From NCBI RefSeq assembly GCF_010015445.1, contig NC_053119.1, positions 22,529,050-22,593,049 on the forward strand: a stretch of 64,000 nucleotides of DNA, written 5' to 3'. Both the position numbers and the translations under genes were made by a program. The stretch comes from Perca fluviatilis. Lineage: Eukaryota > Chordata > Actinopteri > Perciformes > Percidae. Positions 25,440-36,596 of this stretch are shown piece by piece. The notes beneath the pieces are model-generated. The model worked only from the letters and a program-made list of their open reading frames with translations, made no database searches and had not been told where the DNA came from. Position 1 is the stretch's first letter, and each line of letters begins with the position of its first letter.

Positions 25440-25980
25440 TTGACCAATGTGTCAATTCCTGTTGAAAGGCGACCCGGGCAACTCCTCAACAAAAGACTCT
25501 GGGTACGATATCAGGGACTTTCTCCACGCCCAGGTGCCGAGTCATTTGGCAGTTTCCAGGTGTGTCTGTGTGTGAGTGTCCAGGAGCCGCGGCTCAGTTG
25601 GCAGCAACTACAACACACCTGTGGGATCCGCTCACGCGTTCGCCTTGACTGTCATAGCGTTTGAAAACCCGGGAGGTTGTAGCTACGAGGGAGGAGAGGA
25701 AAAAAAAAAGAGAGAGAGAGAGAGAGGCGCGATCGGGTACGGAAAGGAATGAATCCCCTCCCTCCCCACACTCAGCGCCGGCAAAGCCTATAGGAGACAG
25801 ACAGCAGGCGGAAAGTAGTAGAAGAAGAGAGTGGTGAAAGAGAAACAAGTTGTGTTGTCTGTTCGCCGACGCACCGAAATATTTCTGCGTGCTGTGGGAG
25901 CGGTTTTCAGCCCCGCGCGCTGTGGTTCCCAAAGTGTCTGCGTGGGGGTGCTTCCTCCAGGTCATTCCGGGCAAAATAAG
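25440..25980 (-). promoter_or_regulatory. CpG-rich block, candidate promoter/5' exon region
   Basis: CpG dinucleotides are clearly denser here than in the flanks (ACGCGTTCGCC at about 25634, GGCGCGATCGGGTACGG at 25726, CCGACGCACCG at about 25866, CCCGCGCGCTG at about 25911). It lies just upstream, on the minus strand, of the candidate exon at 25237-25301. A minus-strand frame from an ATG at 25963-25965 stays open to 25594, but its product resembles no family I know and may be 5' UTR. A GA run (25697-25727) lies inside. No TATA box is obvious. Assignment as a promoter is inference from composition and position. Confidence 0.4.
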
Positions 25981-28020
25981 GAATGTTCACAAGTAGGCTA
26001 ATGGTTTTAGTTTCACTAACGTTCCCGCCGTTTCATTGAAGGTAGGCTTACTCACAACATTGAAACCACCCTACAGCATGTGTCTATTCATAAACAGTCT
26101 CGTGGTTTACTCGGGACAATCAACAGACGTCACCGTGGACAGCTTCACTAAAATTTGCTTTTGGAAGGAAACCGCTCCCAGTAAAAACTGTTGACAGGAG
26201 GACTGTCAATTATCCAGAGAAAGACACATTTCTGTTTCAGATGTCATGTTTGATCCTGAGCATCACCAACGAGCAGAAGCCTCAGGAGCAGGAAGCTCAA
26301 TTTTAACCAAATAAATCCAAAACTCAACTTTATCACAATTCTTGACCAAAAACTGCCCCATGATGATTAAATGTCATGTAAACTAATACCATCACTATTA
26401 TCATCTCTGGCTTTACTTTTATGTTCCAGTGTTTGTGCTGTTACGATAATATATAGTAGGTCCTATAATTGGAGTTGTATTGTTTTGTTGTTTCCCTTTA
26501 TTTTAAAAATAAGGTTTCATTTAAAATTGTGCAATTTATCTAAAATCCCACATTGAGACAATAATTGCAAATTAGCTGTCACTTGTGCCAACGAATCTGT
26601 TATATTTTAAGTGGCTGAATGTAACGATGTTAACTGCACATTTATGGTCTATCAAATAAACAGCTAAATAAAACATAAATAAACCATTGATAGGCCTATT
26701 GCATGCATATGAACACAGATTAATGGAATGGAAAGGGAATTCGGGGACATTGCATGGTTTAAAAATACTATCAAGAGCAACCACTCCTCATTTATTTATA
26801 TTTCACTGAGCCCCATTTGACTATGTCCTTACAAGAGCTGTATTAGTGGTCATTATAACATAAATTATTGGTGTGCTACCTTGGCTGCTGAATCGTTAAT
26901 CACAAGAGGTATAATTTTGAAGCTTTTAGTCAAGCTAAGTTTTAGAAAGTGCAACAATCTTTCATTTCCACGTGAATGTCTAACAAGCTTTGAATCAGCC
27001 ATATGTTTAGGTCTTTTTTAGTAAGAAATTCACAGATTTTTTGACTCATTCTTGCAGCTAGGAGCTAAAAGTTGATTTCAGATATGGGCCATATGTGTGT
27101 AAGTACTAATCAAGCGTGATTGGCTCTATCATCACACAAGAGGTTATATGAATAGCTTATTTTTGCCTTAGAGCCTAATATCATATAACACAGCAATTTG
27201 GATTCATGGGTCCGTGTCATGCCTTGTTGTGTGGCTGGGTGTCTGTTTTGTGAGTGATTTATAGGCAAATTAGGGTGTCTGTTTGGGGAGATGTGCTGCC
27301 TTTGCCCAGTGGGCCCTGGAGCGAAGACCGGAGACTGCGTGGGTGTGAGTCAGCCCCTAACTGCTGACACAGGGACAGAGCTGGCAGAGATTCACAGAGC
27401 AAGATGGGGAGATGGCTTTCACAGGTCCTCACATTGACTGATGAGATCAAGGAGAAACTAGGCCAAGCCAGACAAGTGTCGGGCAAACAGACACCCAGAC
27501 ATAGAGTGAGAGAGACAAACACTTCCCAATCACAAACAGAGCTGGGAGAGTGGAAAGTGGCGGGGTAGAGCCAAGTTGTTTTGGGTCTGACTTCAATATG
27601 TCCAAACCTGTTTGTCTAAAGAGTAATGAGGATGCTGAGTCTTGGAACATGCTAGCCCAGGGGATGTCCGTAGCCAGGAGAGGCCAAGTCAAAGCTCTCT
27701 AAATTCAATAAAGTGGAAAAGAAGTTCACTTTGTTCTACTAGATAGCCTGACTGTGATGACATTTTGATCAATGTGCCTATACCTTTTCCTGCAGCTTGC
27801 CTTTATGTTGCTTGAATAGTGATGATCTGTTATCATACCACAGTCAAACAGCACCATTTGTCATACAGTGTCCCTCAGCAGGTCCAGACTGTAAAATGTT
27901 TTGACTTTGAACACATTATAAAACCTAATTTATGATACAGCGTTTCAATTGTCCATAATGATGTAGTGGTCATATCAGATTCAAGGTTCATAGTTCAGTG
28001 TCTGTTTGCCATGTGGATAG
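25981..28020. other. non-coding stretch, nothing recognised
   Basis: No gene, RNA or element that I can support on either strand. Confidence 0.5.
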
Positions 28021-28023
28021 ACT

Positions 28024-28035
28024 GCCCTCTGTTGG
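28024..28035 (-). promoter_or_regulatory. CTCF-like motif
   Basis: GCCCTCTGTTGG matches the reverse form of the vertebrate CTCF core (GCCMYCTRSTGG) at 11 of 12 positions. Motif match only; occupancy cannot be inferred. Confidence 0.3.
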
Positions 28036-28879
28036 TGGCAGTTTGTATTGTTTCATCAACTAACAATCTCATTAACAAACAGGAGCGTAACGCACCTATT
28101 CAGCATTTATAGACTCTTAAACATTTAATACATGTTTATAACATGCTAAAATGTAGTTGTGTGCCGCTATAAGGACATTTTTAAGTGTTTATTAATGTAC
28201 AGTATTATGAAAACATATTGATACAACTGAATTGTGTGTACAGTGTGTACAACAAATGTACAACAAATGTACAAAATAACACAAATACATACACAACATA
28301 ATACAATGCAACAACAGCTATAGGTAAATCAACACCTGTCTGATTTGCAGATATTAAGACTATGGTTATTTTTTTCATAGTCACATTAACAGATATTGTA
28401 CACAAAGGCATTGATACATGCCTTGTTTCTGAATTGTGTTTGTGATTAAGGTAAGTAGCATTTTCACACATGAAGTTTTGAATGAATTATAAGCACATAA
28501 TCTAATATGATAAGGAATTGTGTGTAAGATAAGTAAATAGTTATGAAGTGCACACATCATTAGCAAGTCCATTAGGTCACTGAGGCTTGTCTGAGCATCT
28601 TTAACCATGTAACTCATTCCCAATGCTATTGCAAAATATGATATATATTTATAGATATTACATTCAAGCGTAAATAGTATGGGTTACATTCTGGGAGCAA
28701 TTTGGGTATTTTTTTACTACAGCAAGCTTATGCTTTTCAAATGCATTCATTACTAACTAAGCAACATACAACTTTCACAGTTGAAGTTGTGTTAATCGTA
28801 TGACATTTGATTAATAACATACACCCGTTGGTCTTGTCTTTCATACAGAAAATGCATTAAAGTCCCATCCCTGCATTTA

Positions 28880-28979
28880 TTTTGTTTTATTTTGGGGGCA
28901 ATTTGGCCTTCAATTGATAGGATGGTTGTAGACAGGAAAGGGGGAGAGAGAAGGGGGAAGACATGCAGCAGGGCACCTC
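28880..28979. repeat. fragment of a fish interspersed repeat
   Basis: The run TTTTGGGGGCAATTTGGCCT, then a GGATGG..GACAGGAAAGGGGGAGAGAGA stretch and GACATGCAGCAGGGC, follows the order of a widespread teleost repeat, whose continuation usually contains a reverse-oriented tRNA-like B box. That continuation is missing here, so the copy is truncated. Confidence 0.5.
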
Positions 28980-31900
28980 ATCTCTGCATTTATTTAAAGC
29001 TCTATGCATCTAATCTAGTTAAATCTAATGTTAAATAATACAAAAAATATATATACAATAAATAGTTGTATTAATCCTCACATTCTCACAATTGGACCCT
29101 TTGTTTGTGCTCTTCCTATGCATCTGTGTTGTCAGTATCTATCAGTCTTGCTATTTATCATATCACCAGGTGAAGGTTGTCAGATGTACTGTAGTGACAA
29201 ACCTAAAGATGCAGAGATAACAGATGGAGCAGCTCACAGACACAGGAAACTGTCATGGTGGGGAATGATAAAGGTGTGAAGAAAGACTCAACGGGGAGAC
29301 AGAGGAAGGATATTTACAGTGTAAGGAACACTTTAATTTGAATGGCTTCCTGACCTAGCTAAGTGCGCCTCCCGCTGTCAATATGACTTATATGTAATTA
29401 CAGAGGAAGGGAGGGATGTGTGAGCGGCCGAGCGATGGCTACTATATGCAGGGCTCTGATTCTCCGCAAAGGCATGTGCGACAAGGAGACATCAGGTTTG
29501 GCATAAAACGGACTGACAGGCTTATGGTGCCATTCTGATTCAGTCTGGGAATAACCACAAACTGGGAATAGCAGGGTGGCAGCAGTGTGTGGGTTGGTGT
29601 GAACAGTCTGCAAGCGTGTGTGTCAGAGCAAAAAGAAAGACAGAATATTTGAAGAAGATTGATGTTTGAAGATGCTAGTTGGGTGTAGATTAAACATGCC
29701 AACAATTTAAATGTATAATGTATATACGTATTGCTGTGTGGCATTGAGGAGTGATACTAAAATACTAATGTAGCACTGTGACCTTGAGGTTTAGGGAGAA
29801 ACTAAAAAGGCACCATGAGCGACATTTGTCTTCTCTTATCAGATGTCCCCTGAGCTGTCATTTTACTCAAGAAAAATGTCATTGTTTTCCTCTCCCTGCT
29901 CATAACACAATCTAATCACAGTTTGCCCAGCTCATCCTGTATTGTCCAGGTGGCCCCACTCTGAGAGGTAACAGAGGGACTCTCAGCATCAATAAATGCC
30001 TTTAACCAGGCTGATGTGATGTAGCACAGATTACACAAGGGCCTGTGTGCATCCAACTACACTCATGTAAACAAATACACACCTGCTTGCATGCACACAT
30101 TTCTACCCAAAGTGTGCACCATATCCATTCCCTACTGAGCCAGTAATATCTAATTCAAAGAGGTTGTTTGTCCTTGACAATGCCTGTAAATGTGTGATTA
30201 TGGGGAGAAATCTGAACTGTGTGGTCTAAGCTGGATCAGCCTAGTTGGCACAAGTGCAGTCTAGAGACTTTACTGACAAGCTTACATTTCCCCCCAAACC
30301 AAAACAGTCTTACTTGACCTATATGAGCTGCTCCATATGGTGTAAAATAGGTTAGATTGTGACCCAAGTATAACATCGATTCTTTTCTTTTTTTCATGCC
30401 TGTGATTGATGGTTCAGGGTGAAAATAGCTCTCAACATGTTGAAGACTATGGCAGCCCACTGAGTCCCTTTTGGATGGCACGGTATTCTGTGGGCTGCCC
30501 AGCAGCCTGTGCTGAATGGCGAAGACAGCTAGGCCATCTGTTAAACTCTATTTTCATCTCCAACCAACAGGGAGAGACACAGCCCAAAGGGACTTCAACT
30601 GCTCTCACAGAGTCGTATTTGTTCAACAGGTCAAGTCTAAGCCTTGCAGTGCAGGACCACCAAACCAGATCTCATTTATGGCACAGCCCAGGTTATTACA
30701 ATACCCCACATATCACTTGACTGGGCAGAGCTGGTGATAAAGGAGAAATCGTTAATACAAAAAAATAATCAGGTGCCACAGAGAATTAGAAGAGATTATT
30801 ACTGTCACAGTACAAATGACCATAACCCAATGTGCTCTCAAATGCTTTTTGAGCCAGGTTAAAAAGGATCATCGTGTAATGTGTTTCACTGGTTGAGAAA
30901 AGAGAAATTTGTTGGGCTTTCCAGGTGAGGATGAAACAGAGGCTGGCAGGATTCATTTGAGATTACTTGGTGCAAACATGGTGTAATCCCCTTATCTGCG
31001 TACTTACCTGTCTCTGGCAGTGAGCCAAGCCTACCTCTATGAACCTCATTGGCTTGACATTCTGGCAGGAGCAAATCCCTGTCTAATGTGTCAGCCCAGG
31101 CAGCTTTAACACCTGGCACGCCAATGCTTATCTGCTGAGCACCCAAAAGCACCTGCATTATCCCACTGAAGCTTTAACAACAAGTGAAATGGCTTTTAAA
31201 TTACAGTTTGTGTCATACACCACAAACAAAGTGTGCAAAGTGCATACCATTACTATGGGGTTATGGCCTGATCAAAATAGCCTACATGTATAGACACCCC
31301 CCATTGAAGCATCCTTTCTCCTGGTGGTTGGTCTGTATTAAGGTTTTTAAATTAATGAATATGCTCTAGCCCCTGTTGCTATTACTGAGTTATTATATTC
31401 TCTTTTCAAACAATAATCTTAGAACTTGTTTTAATTAAAACTTTATAGTAGGCCTAAATCCCTAGAACCAAACTATGTTTGTTAATCCTGGCAGGATTCT
31501 AGTTGTTTATTTGTATTTATGTTTTTATTTTATCTTGGATCTCTGAAACATGTGGCTCTGTAACCTTTAGAAAAGTGTTTGTATATACAAATAAGAAGAT
31601 GAAGGGGGAAAAAAAGGAAGAACTATGACTAGGCTACATTTAACCAGTAAATAATTGGCCACAACCATGAATCACAACTGCTACAGTTTACCTCTTTAAA
31701 GCTTTCTCAGTGATATTACAGTAAATCAAAGTCAGATCCATAGTCTGTCTTAAAGTCGTCTCTGGCCCAGTGCTTAAAGTGATTGTCCAAACGTGGCATT
31801 TGGTAATCCATTATATAGCAAGTCAAAATACGAAAAAGAAGAGTCGTTTAATCAATTCGGACCAGCCAGTTTTCATTTAGCCTAGGCCTACAACTTCAGT

Positions 31901-32403
31901 ATCACCGTAGAGCAGGTGGAAGTTACTAGTATGTAGACTATCAATTACTCTGTTTTAGATATACCACAGTTGTAGGCTTCTTCAATAGAATTTTCGAGGA
32001 GGCCGCAGCAGGTGAGAAAAGTTCAACTCGTATAACGTTACTTGTAAAGTCTATTGGAGGAGGGTGCTATCATTGCACGGTAGTATTAGGGTACCAACCA
32101 GACTGACGTTTTTAAAAACGTCATTTTTTCTCTTTTGATCATTTTAAACTTATCTGGGCGATTATCGTTAACGGTAATTATCCCAACCAAAAGCATTCTG
32201 TTGAACGTGGTAGCTAAATGCATGTGGCAACATTAGCTCTGATGCTAGCTACATTAACACACCGTTTTGAGATGTGGCTATATTAGATATAACGTCATAG
32301 TCTGGAAGTAGCTATATAGGTTTATATTACACATGTGGTTACTTTTCAGAACAGCCCACACTGACACAGGGAAAGTAGTACAGCAGGTTTACTGTTCTAT
32401 GTC
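28980..32403. other. non-coding stretch, nothing recognised
   Basis: About 3.4 kb without a supported gene. From about 31950 CpG content rises slightly toward the snRNA cluster. No exon structure is convincing. Confidence 0.45.
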
Positions 32404-32415
32404 GACATCTGGTGG
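32404..32415 (-). promoter_or_regulatory. CTCF-like motif, left of the U4 cluster
   Basis: GACATCTGGTGG matches the reverse CTCF core GCCMYCTRSTGG at 11 of 12 positions and lies 0.6 kb left of the first U4 gene. Motif match only. Confidence 0.3.
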
Positions 32416-32786
32416 TGTTTCTGTAGCATAACGTTAGTTTTGTCGATGGACGGATTGGAGTAATGATGATCAAGTCGTTTCGTTTGAAATGGTGTTCCTC
32501 GAAAAAGTTTCAATTTATGCCATATTATATATTTACATGGCAGTCGCTGTCTTTTGTTGCAACACTAAACACGTTGTTTTTACCCGTGTGTGTGTGTGTG
32601 TCAAAGGGGCCACCGTAGAATGACGCCGCTTACAGTCTTATTTTCTCACGTTTTAAATACATACTTTAGTGAGCTACTGATTACATGCTTAATATGTGTG
32701 AAACACTAAAGTTTGTATGCCTTTAAATGAAGGAAAACGGTACGCTGGGCAGGGCTGACGTTAAAATTACTGTGTGGCAGATTCTA

Positions 32787-32803
32787 TCCCATGATGCATT
32801 GCG
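32787..32803 (+). promoter_or_regulatory. distal sequence element, ZNF143/SBS type, of U4 copy 1
   Basis: TCCCATGATGCATTGCG is a near-perfect match to the ZNF143 (Staf) binding site of vertebrate snRNA distal elements. It sits at -218 to -202 relative to U4 copy 1, the expected distance for a DSE. No comparable motif is seen at this distance upstream of the other copies. Confidence 0.7.
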
Positions 32804-32945
32804 TCACGGCTACAGTTTGAATTAATGTTAATTTAGCATACTTTAGCATACTTCAAAAAGCAGCAGGTTGGGTTGGTAGAATATATGTATTTGAGTGTGC
32901 TCCGAAGACCGTGTGGTTGCTATTTAATTACTTTAAAGCTAAAGT

Positions 32946-32966
32946 ACCGTAACCAAACAACGTGTG
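32946..32966 (+). promoter_or_regulatory. proximal sequence element (PSE), U4 copy 1
   Basis: ACCGTAACCAAACAACGTGTG lies at -59 to -39 and fits the vertebrate PSE pattern bound by SNAPc (ACCNTNAC core). The same position in the other four copies holds a related sequence. No TATA box follows at -30, consistent with RNA polymerase II transcription. Confidence 0.75.
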
Positions 32967-33004
32967 TAGCGGAATGACTCCCCTGTCCATACCTTTTTCA
33001 AATC

Positions 33005-33148
33005 AGCTTTGCGCAGTGGCAGTATCGTAGCCTATGAGGTTTATCCGAGGCGCGATTATTGCTAGTTGAAAACTTTACCCAATACCCCGCCTTGACGACT
33101 TGAAATATAGTCGGCAATGGCAATTTTTGACGGTCTCTAAGGAGACTG
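33005..33148 (+). ncRNA. rnu4: U4 snRNA, copy 1
   Basis: This 144-nt gene for U4 spliceosomal RNA begins AGCTTTGCGCAGTGGCAGT, the U6-pairing stem II sequence. It continues through the 5' stem-loop kink-turn (GCCTATGAGGTTTATCCGAGGC), which binds the 15.5K protein, and the stem I segment GATTATTGCTA. The central hairpin ends AGTCGGC, the Sm site AATTTTTG is at 33122-33129, and the 3' hairpin is GTCTCTAAGGAGAC. U4 base-pairs with U6 in the U4/U6.U5 tri-snRNP and is released during spliceosome activation. Length and all key elements match vertebrate U4, with only scattered differences from the human sequence as I know it. Promoter elements are present upstream (PSE, SBS) and a 3'-box-like AGGTGAAAATGAAA follows at 33154. 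Likely functional. Confidence 0.95.
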
Positions 33149-33918
33149 ATAAGAGGTGAAAATGAAATATAATACAGCGTAAGTTAAAATGACGTATTGC
33201 GTCCGTAAAGCACCGTCGTAATATGTACCGTATTAGGTCAGTAGAGTTCTAATGAATCGATTTAGCGTATCTAAATATAACGTTTCCACGTTACGTTCTG
33301 TTTATTTGGTCTCTTCATGTTAATACCTATTTCATCCGGTAATGGTCTACACACTGCTGCAGGATCTTTTTTTGTATTCACCTATTCTACAAATTCCCAG
33401 GCGTACATGCTTAAATATGTATTAGATATTTGTATTAGCCTACTGATGATCTTTATATTTTTGTTTTACTTGCACTCCATGTATTTGTACCCTTTCCCAC
33501 TTTGTACTGCAATGACTGCACAACAATCCAATTTCCTCGGAATAACCGTTTATCGTATCTTAAAACTTGTAACGGTTTATACAGGAATTCTATGCAGTTT
33601 TGAACGTTTTTATGGAACATACTCAGGCTACAGTGGCTGAAATGGATATTTTGGTACGCAAAAATAAAGAAGTGATACTCTGACGACGTCAGTAGGGCTA
33701 GTCTGATAAGCTTCTTTTTTTTTTTTTGTATTCTTCTTTGGAAAATATCAGTCTCATCCAGCCCAAATCATAGTTAGAACACACGGAAATAAGTCCCACC
33801 TACTACAATCACAAGTCACGTTAACTTAAATAACTATTCTTAACCCACGCAAACTATAGCATGACAGTAATAGTGTAACTCTAGAAATTTGTTATCCAAA
33901 TAATTAAAGTAACGTAAA

Positions 33919-33940
33919 ACCCTAACAGAGGGACGTGCGG
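33919..33940 (+). promoter_or_regulatory. PSE, U4 copy 2
   Basis: ACCCTAACAGAGGGACGTGC keeps the PSE core and the -59 to -38 spacing, although the RNA it would drive is divergent. Confidence 0.6.
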
Positions 33941-33977
33941 ATCTGAGAGACATCCCCTCCGTAACTTCTTCTTATTA

Positions 33978-34120
33978 TTCTTTCGCAGTGGCAGTATAGT
34001 AGCCTTTAAGGTTTATCCGAAGCGTGATCATTGCTGGTTGAAAACTTAACCCAATACCCCGTCATGACGACTTGAAATATAGTCGGAAATGTCAATTTTT
34101 GACGATTTCCAAGGACACTG
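33978..34120 (+). pseudogene. divergent U4 snRNA copy 2, probable pseudogene
   Basis: Clear U4 homology along the full length. It has a one-base deletion in the U6-pairing 5' end (CTTTCGCAGTGG instead of CTTTGCGCAGTGG) and loss of one G of the kink-turn (TTTAAGG for ATGAGG). A stem mismatch changes ATCG to ATAG, and the 3' hairpin is broken (GATTTCCAAGGACAC no longer pairs properly). The Sm site AATTTTTG (34094-34101) and a 3'-box-like GTTCGAAATAAA (34128) remain, and the PSE is intact. It may still be transcribed, but the RNA should pair poorly with U6 and fold badly. A functional variant cannot be fully excluded. Confidence 0.85.
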
Positions 34121-34540
34121 ATATACTGTTCGAAATAAAATCAATGTACTGATGTTATGAATATAAAAAAAAAGTGTCGGTTATAACTTAGGATAAATTG
34201 ACAGAAACGGGGATATACTCGTCAGGTAGTGTCACTTTCTTTTGCCTGTCGGCTATATGTAGGCTATAGTATACTGCATGGTCTTATACGTGTTTTACTT
34301 TGGGGAATTTAAAGCAAAACAATGTAACTTTTAGCTGCAGCTGTAGGCTAGTTCAATGAGACAACCTGTAGTCGTAATTATAGGTTTAGTTTCTGTATGT
34401 TCTGTTGTTTCTACATGTTCTCACCACTCTTAAAAATGCGACTGAATTGTTTTAAATAAAAAAAATGTCATGGTCTAAAAATATTCATCTTTCTAGTCTG
34501 CCTGAGTTCCGGGGGCCTTAAACAAAGGCGTACCGGAGAG

Positions 34541-34550
34541 TACGTCATTT
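34541..34550 (+). promoter_or_regulatory. conserved ACGTCA/TTCCG block upstream of U4 copy 3
   Basis: TACGTCATTTCCG at about -250 combines a CRE-half-like ACGTCA and an ETS-like TTCCG. It lies in a block of about 40 bp (from CCTTAAACAAA to CTTATAAC) that recurs upstream of copies 4 (35331) and 5 (36243). It is a candidate distal element replacing the SBS site of copy 1. Function is inference from conservation. Confidence 0.4.
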
Positions 34551-34606
34551 CCGTTTATAACCTATTTCAATGTTGTGCAGTTATTCGACGTTGTATGTGA
34601 GTGTTT

Positions 34607-34633
34607 ATGGAGATGTACTTGTAAAGTCTCCAT
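34607..34633. other. conserved 7-bp hairpin upstream of U4 copy 3
   Basis: ATGGAGA and TCTCCAT are separated by 13 nt, forming a perfect 7-bp stem. The loop contains ACTTGTAAAG (ATTTGTAAAG in the later copies, one base from an octamer-like ATTTGCA). The same hairpin recurs at 35520-35546 and 36442-36468. Confidence 0.5.
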
Positions 34634-34731
34634 GACTTTTCTCTGGGGATAACATGGTTTTAAATGTCTATACAATTAACAAGTAACGATTCATATAAAC
34701 TGGTAGACTTTTAAGCCGCGCCCATTGTTGA

Positions 34732-34753
34732 ACCGTAACAGAGAGGTGTGCGG
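34732..34753 (+). promoter_or_regulatory. PSE, U4 copy 3
   Basis: ACCGTAACAGAGAGGTGTGC at -59 to -38; identical in copies 4 and 5. Confidence 0.75.
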
Positions 34754-34790
34754 GCCGGAGACACTCCTCTGTCTTTGTTAGTGTATTGTT

Positions 34791-34934
34791 ATCTTTGCGC
34801 AGTGGCAGTATCGTAGCCTATGAGGTTTATCCGAGGCGCGATTATTGCTAGTTGAAAACTTTACCCAATACCCCGCCTAGACGACTTGAAATATAGTCGG
34901 CGACGGCAATTTTTGACGGTCTCTAAGGAGACTC
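34791..34934 (+). ncRNA. rnu4: U4 snRNA, copy 3
   Basis: Full-length 144-nt U4 gene with the U6-pairing 5' end, intact kink-turn 5' stem-loop, stem I segment, central hairpin, Sm site AATTTTTG (34908-34915) and an intact 3' hairpin. It differs from copy 1 at about five positions: second base T instead of G, CCTAGACG instead of CCTTGACG and CGACGG instead of CAATGG in the lower central stem, and a terminal C. A 3'-box-like GTTCAAAACAAA follows at 34942. Promoter spacing matches the other copies. Likely functional, and the founder type of the amplified repeat units. Confidence 0.94.
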
Positions 34935-35330
34935 ATCTATTGTTCAAAACAAATTCTTAATGTAGACCTAAACTTGATCTCTTCATTGGCATTGCAGTGT
35001 AAAATCATCATACGTTTACAGTAAGTTGTAAAAATATGAATGGGCTTCTTGTAGCCAGAGTGTAATTCAGTATTTTGTACCCTTTTGTTATATGTATTTC
35101 AGTTTAACGACTGATCATGGGTGTTTTATTTTTTGGGAATTTAAGTCGTAATAATGTTGTTGGTATGATCTGTTGTCTTCACATGTTTCTCCGCATTTAA
35201 ACATGCGACTGAATTTGTTTAAATAAAAAAATGGCATGTTCTAAAAACATTTGTCTTTCTAGTCTGGCTGCATCCATGGGCAGAGTTCAGGGGGGCCTTA
35301 AACAAAGACGTACCGGAGATTACGTCATTT

Positions 35331-35340
35331 CCGCTTATAA
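35331..35340 (+). promoter_or_regulatory. conserved ACGTCA/TTCCG block upstream of U4 copy 4
   Basis: Same block as at 34541, but here at about -381 because of the inserted segment of about 140 bp. Confidence 0.4.
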
Positions 35341-35652
35341 CTTACTTCAATTGTTGCGTACGTATTTAACGTTATATGTGCATTCTTTATGTTGGATTGT
35401 TTGTTCTTGACTTTATTCATATTGATAATAAGTTAATGCACGATTCGACCGCAAAGTTCAGGACGCGTCTGTGTTTTCTATTTTTTATTTTGTCTTTTCC
35501 TTACCTACTGCTCTCATTTATGGAGATGTATTTGTAAAGTCTCCATGACTTTTCTCTGGGGATAACATGGTTTGTCTACACAATTAGACAAATTGTACAA
35601 TTGTAGCGAATTATAATAAACTGGTAGACTTTTAAGCCGCGCCCATTGTTGA

Positions 35653-35674
35653 ACCGTAACAGAGAGGTGTGCGG
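35653..35674 (+). promoter_or_regulatory. PSE, U4 copy 4
   Basis: Identical to the PSE of copies 3 and 5, at -59 to -38. Confidence 0.75.
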
Positions 35675-35711
35675 GCCGGAGACACTCCTCTGTCTTTGCC
35701 TGAATGGTGTT

Positions 35712-35855
35712 ATCTTTGCGCAGTGGCAGTATCGTAGCCTATGAGGTTTATCCGAGGCGCGATTATTGCTAGTTGAAAACTTTACCCAATACCCCGCCTA
35801 GACGACTTGAAATATAGTCGGCGACGGCAATTTTTGACGGTCTCTAAGGAGACTC
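35712..35855 (+). ncRNA. rnu4: U4 snRNA, copy 4
   Basis: 144-nt U4 gene that appears identical to copy 3 throughout the RNA. Sm site at 35829-35836, intact 3' hairpin, and 3'-box-like GTTCAAAACAAA at 35863. PSE present. Identity of the RNA together with near-identity of the flanks points to homogenisation of the array. Likely functional. Confidence 0.94.
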
Positions 35856-36242
35856 ATCTGTTGTTCAAAACAAAATCGTAATGCAGACTTAAGCTTGATC
35901 TCTTGATTAGCATTGCAGTGTAAATTCATTATACGTTTGCAGTAAATTGTAAAAATATGAATGGGCTTCTTGTAACCAGAGTGTAATTCAGTATTTTGTA
36001 CCCTTTTGTTATATGTATTTCAGTTTAACGACTGATCATATGGGTGTTTTATTTTTTGGGAATTTAAGTCGTAATAATGTTGTTGGTATGTTCTGTTGTC
36101 TTCACATGTTTCTCCGCATTTAAACATGCGACTGAATTTGTTTAAATAAAAAAATGGCATGTTCTAAAAACATGTGTCTTTCTAGTCTGGCTGCATCCAT
36201 GGGCAGAGTTCAGGGGGCCTTAAACAAAGACGTACCGGAGAT

Positions 36243-36252
36243 TACGTCATTT
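36243..36252 (+). promoter_or_regulatory. conserved ACGTCA/TTCCG block upstream of U4 copy 5
   Basis: Third occurrence of the block, at about -391 relative to copy 5. Confidence 0.4.
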
Positions 36253-36574
36253 CCGCTTATAACTTACTTAAATTGTTGCGTACGTATTTAACGTTATATG
36301 TGCATTCTTTATGTTGGATTGTTTGTTCTTGACTTTATTCATGTTGATAATAAGTTAATGCACGATTCGACCGCAAAGTTCAGGACGCGTCTGTGTTTTC
36401 TATTTTTTATTTTGTCTTTTCCTTACCTACTGCTCTCATTTATGGAGATGTATTTGTAAAGTCTCCATGACTTTTCTCTGGGGATAACATGGTTTGTCTA
36501 CACAATTAGACAAATTGTACAATTGTAGCGAATCATAATAAACTGGTAGACTTTTAAGCCGCGCCCATTGTTGA

Positions 36575-36596
36575 ACCGTAACAGAGAGGTGTGCGG
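36575..36596 (+). promoter_or_regulatory. PSE, U4 copy 5
   Basis: Same sequence and spacing (-59 to -38) as copies 3 and 4. Confidence 0.75.

Noticed and set aside
33317..33640. 107-codon ATG frame between U4 copies 1 and 2
   Set aside because: Hydrophobic by AT-rich composition, absent from the other spacer units, and no recognisable domain.
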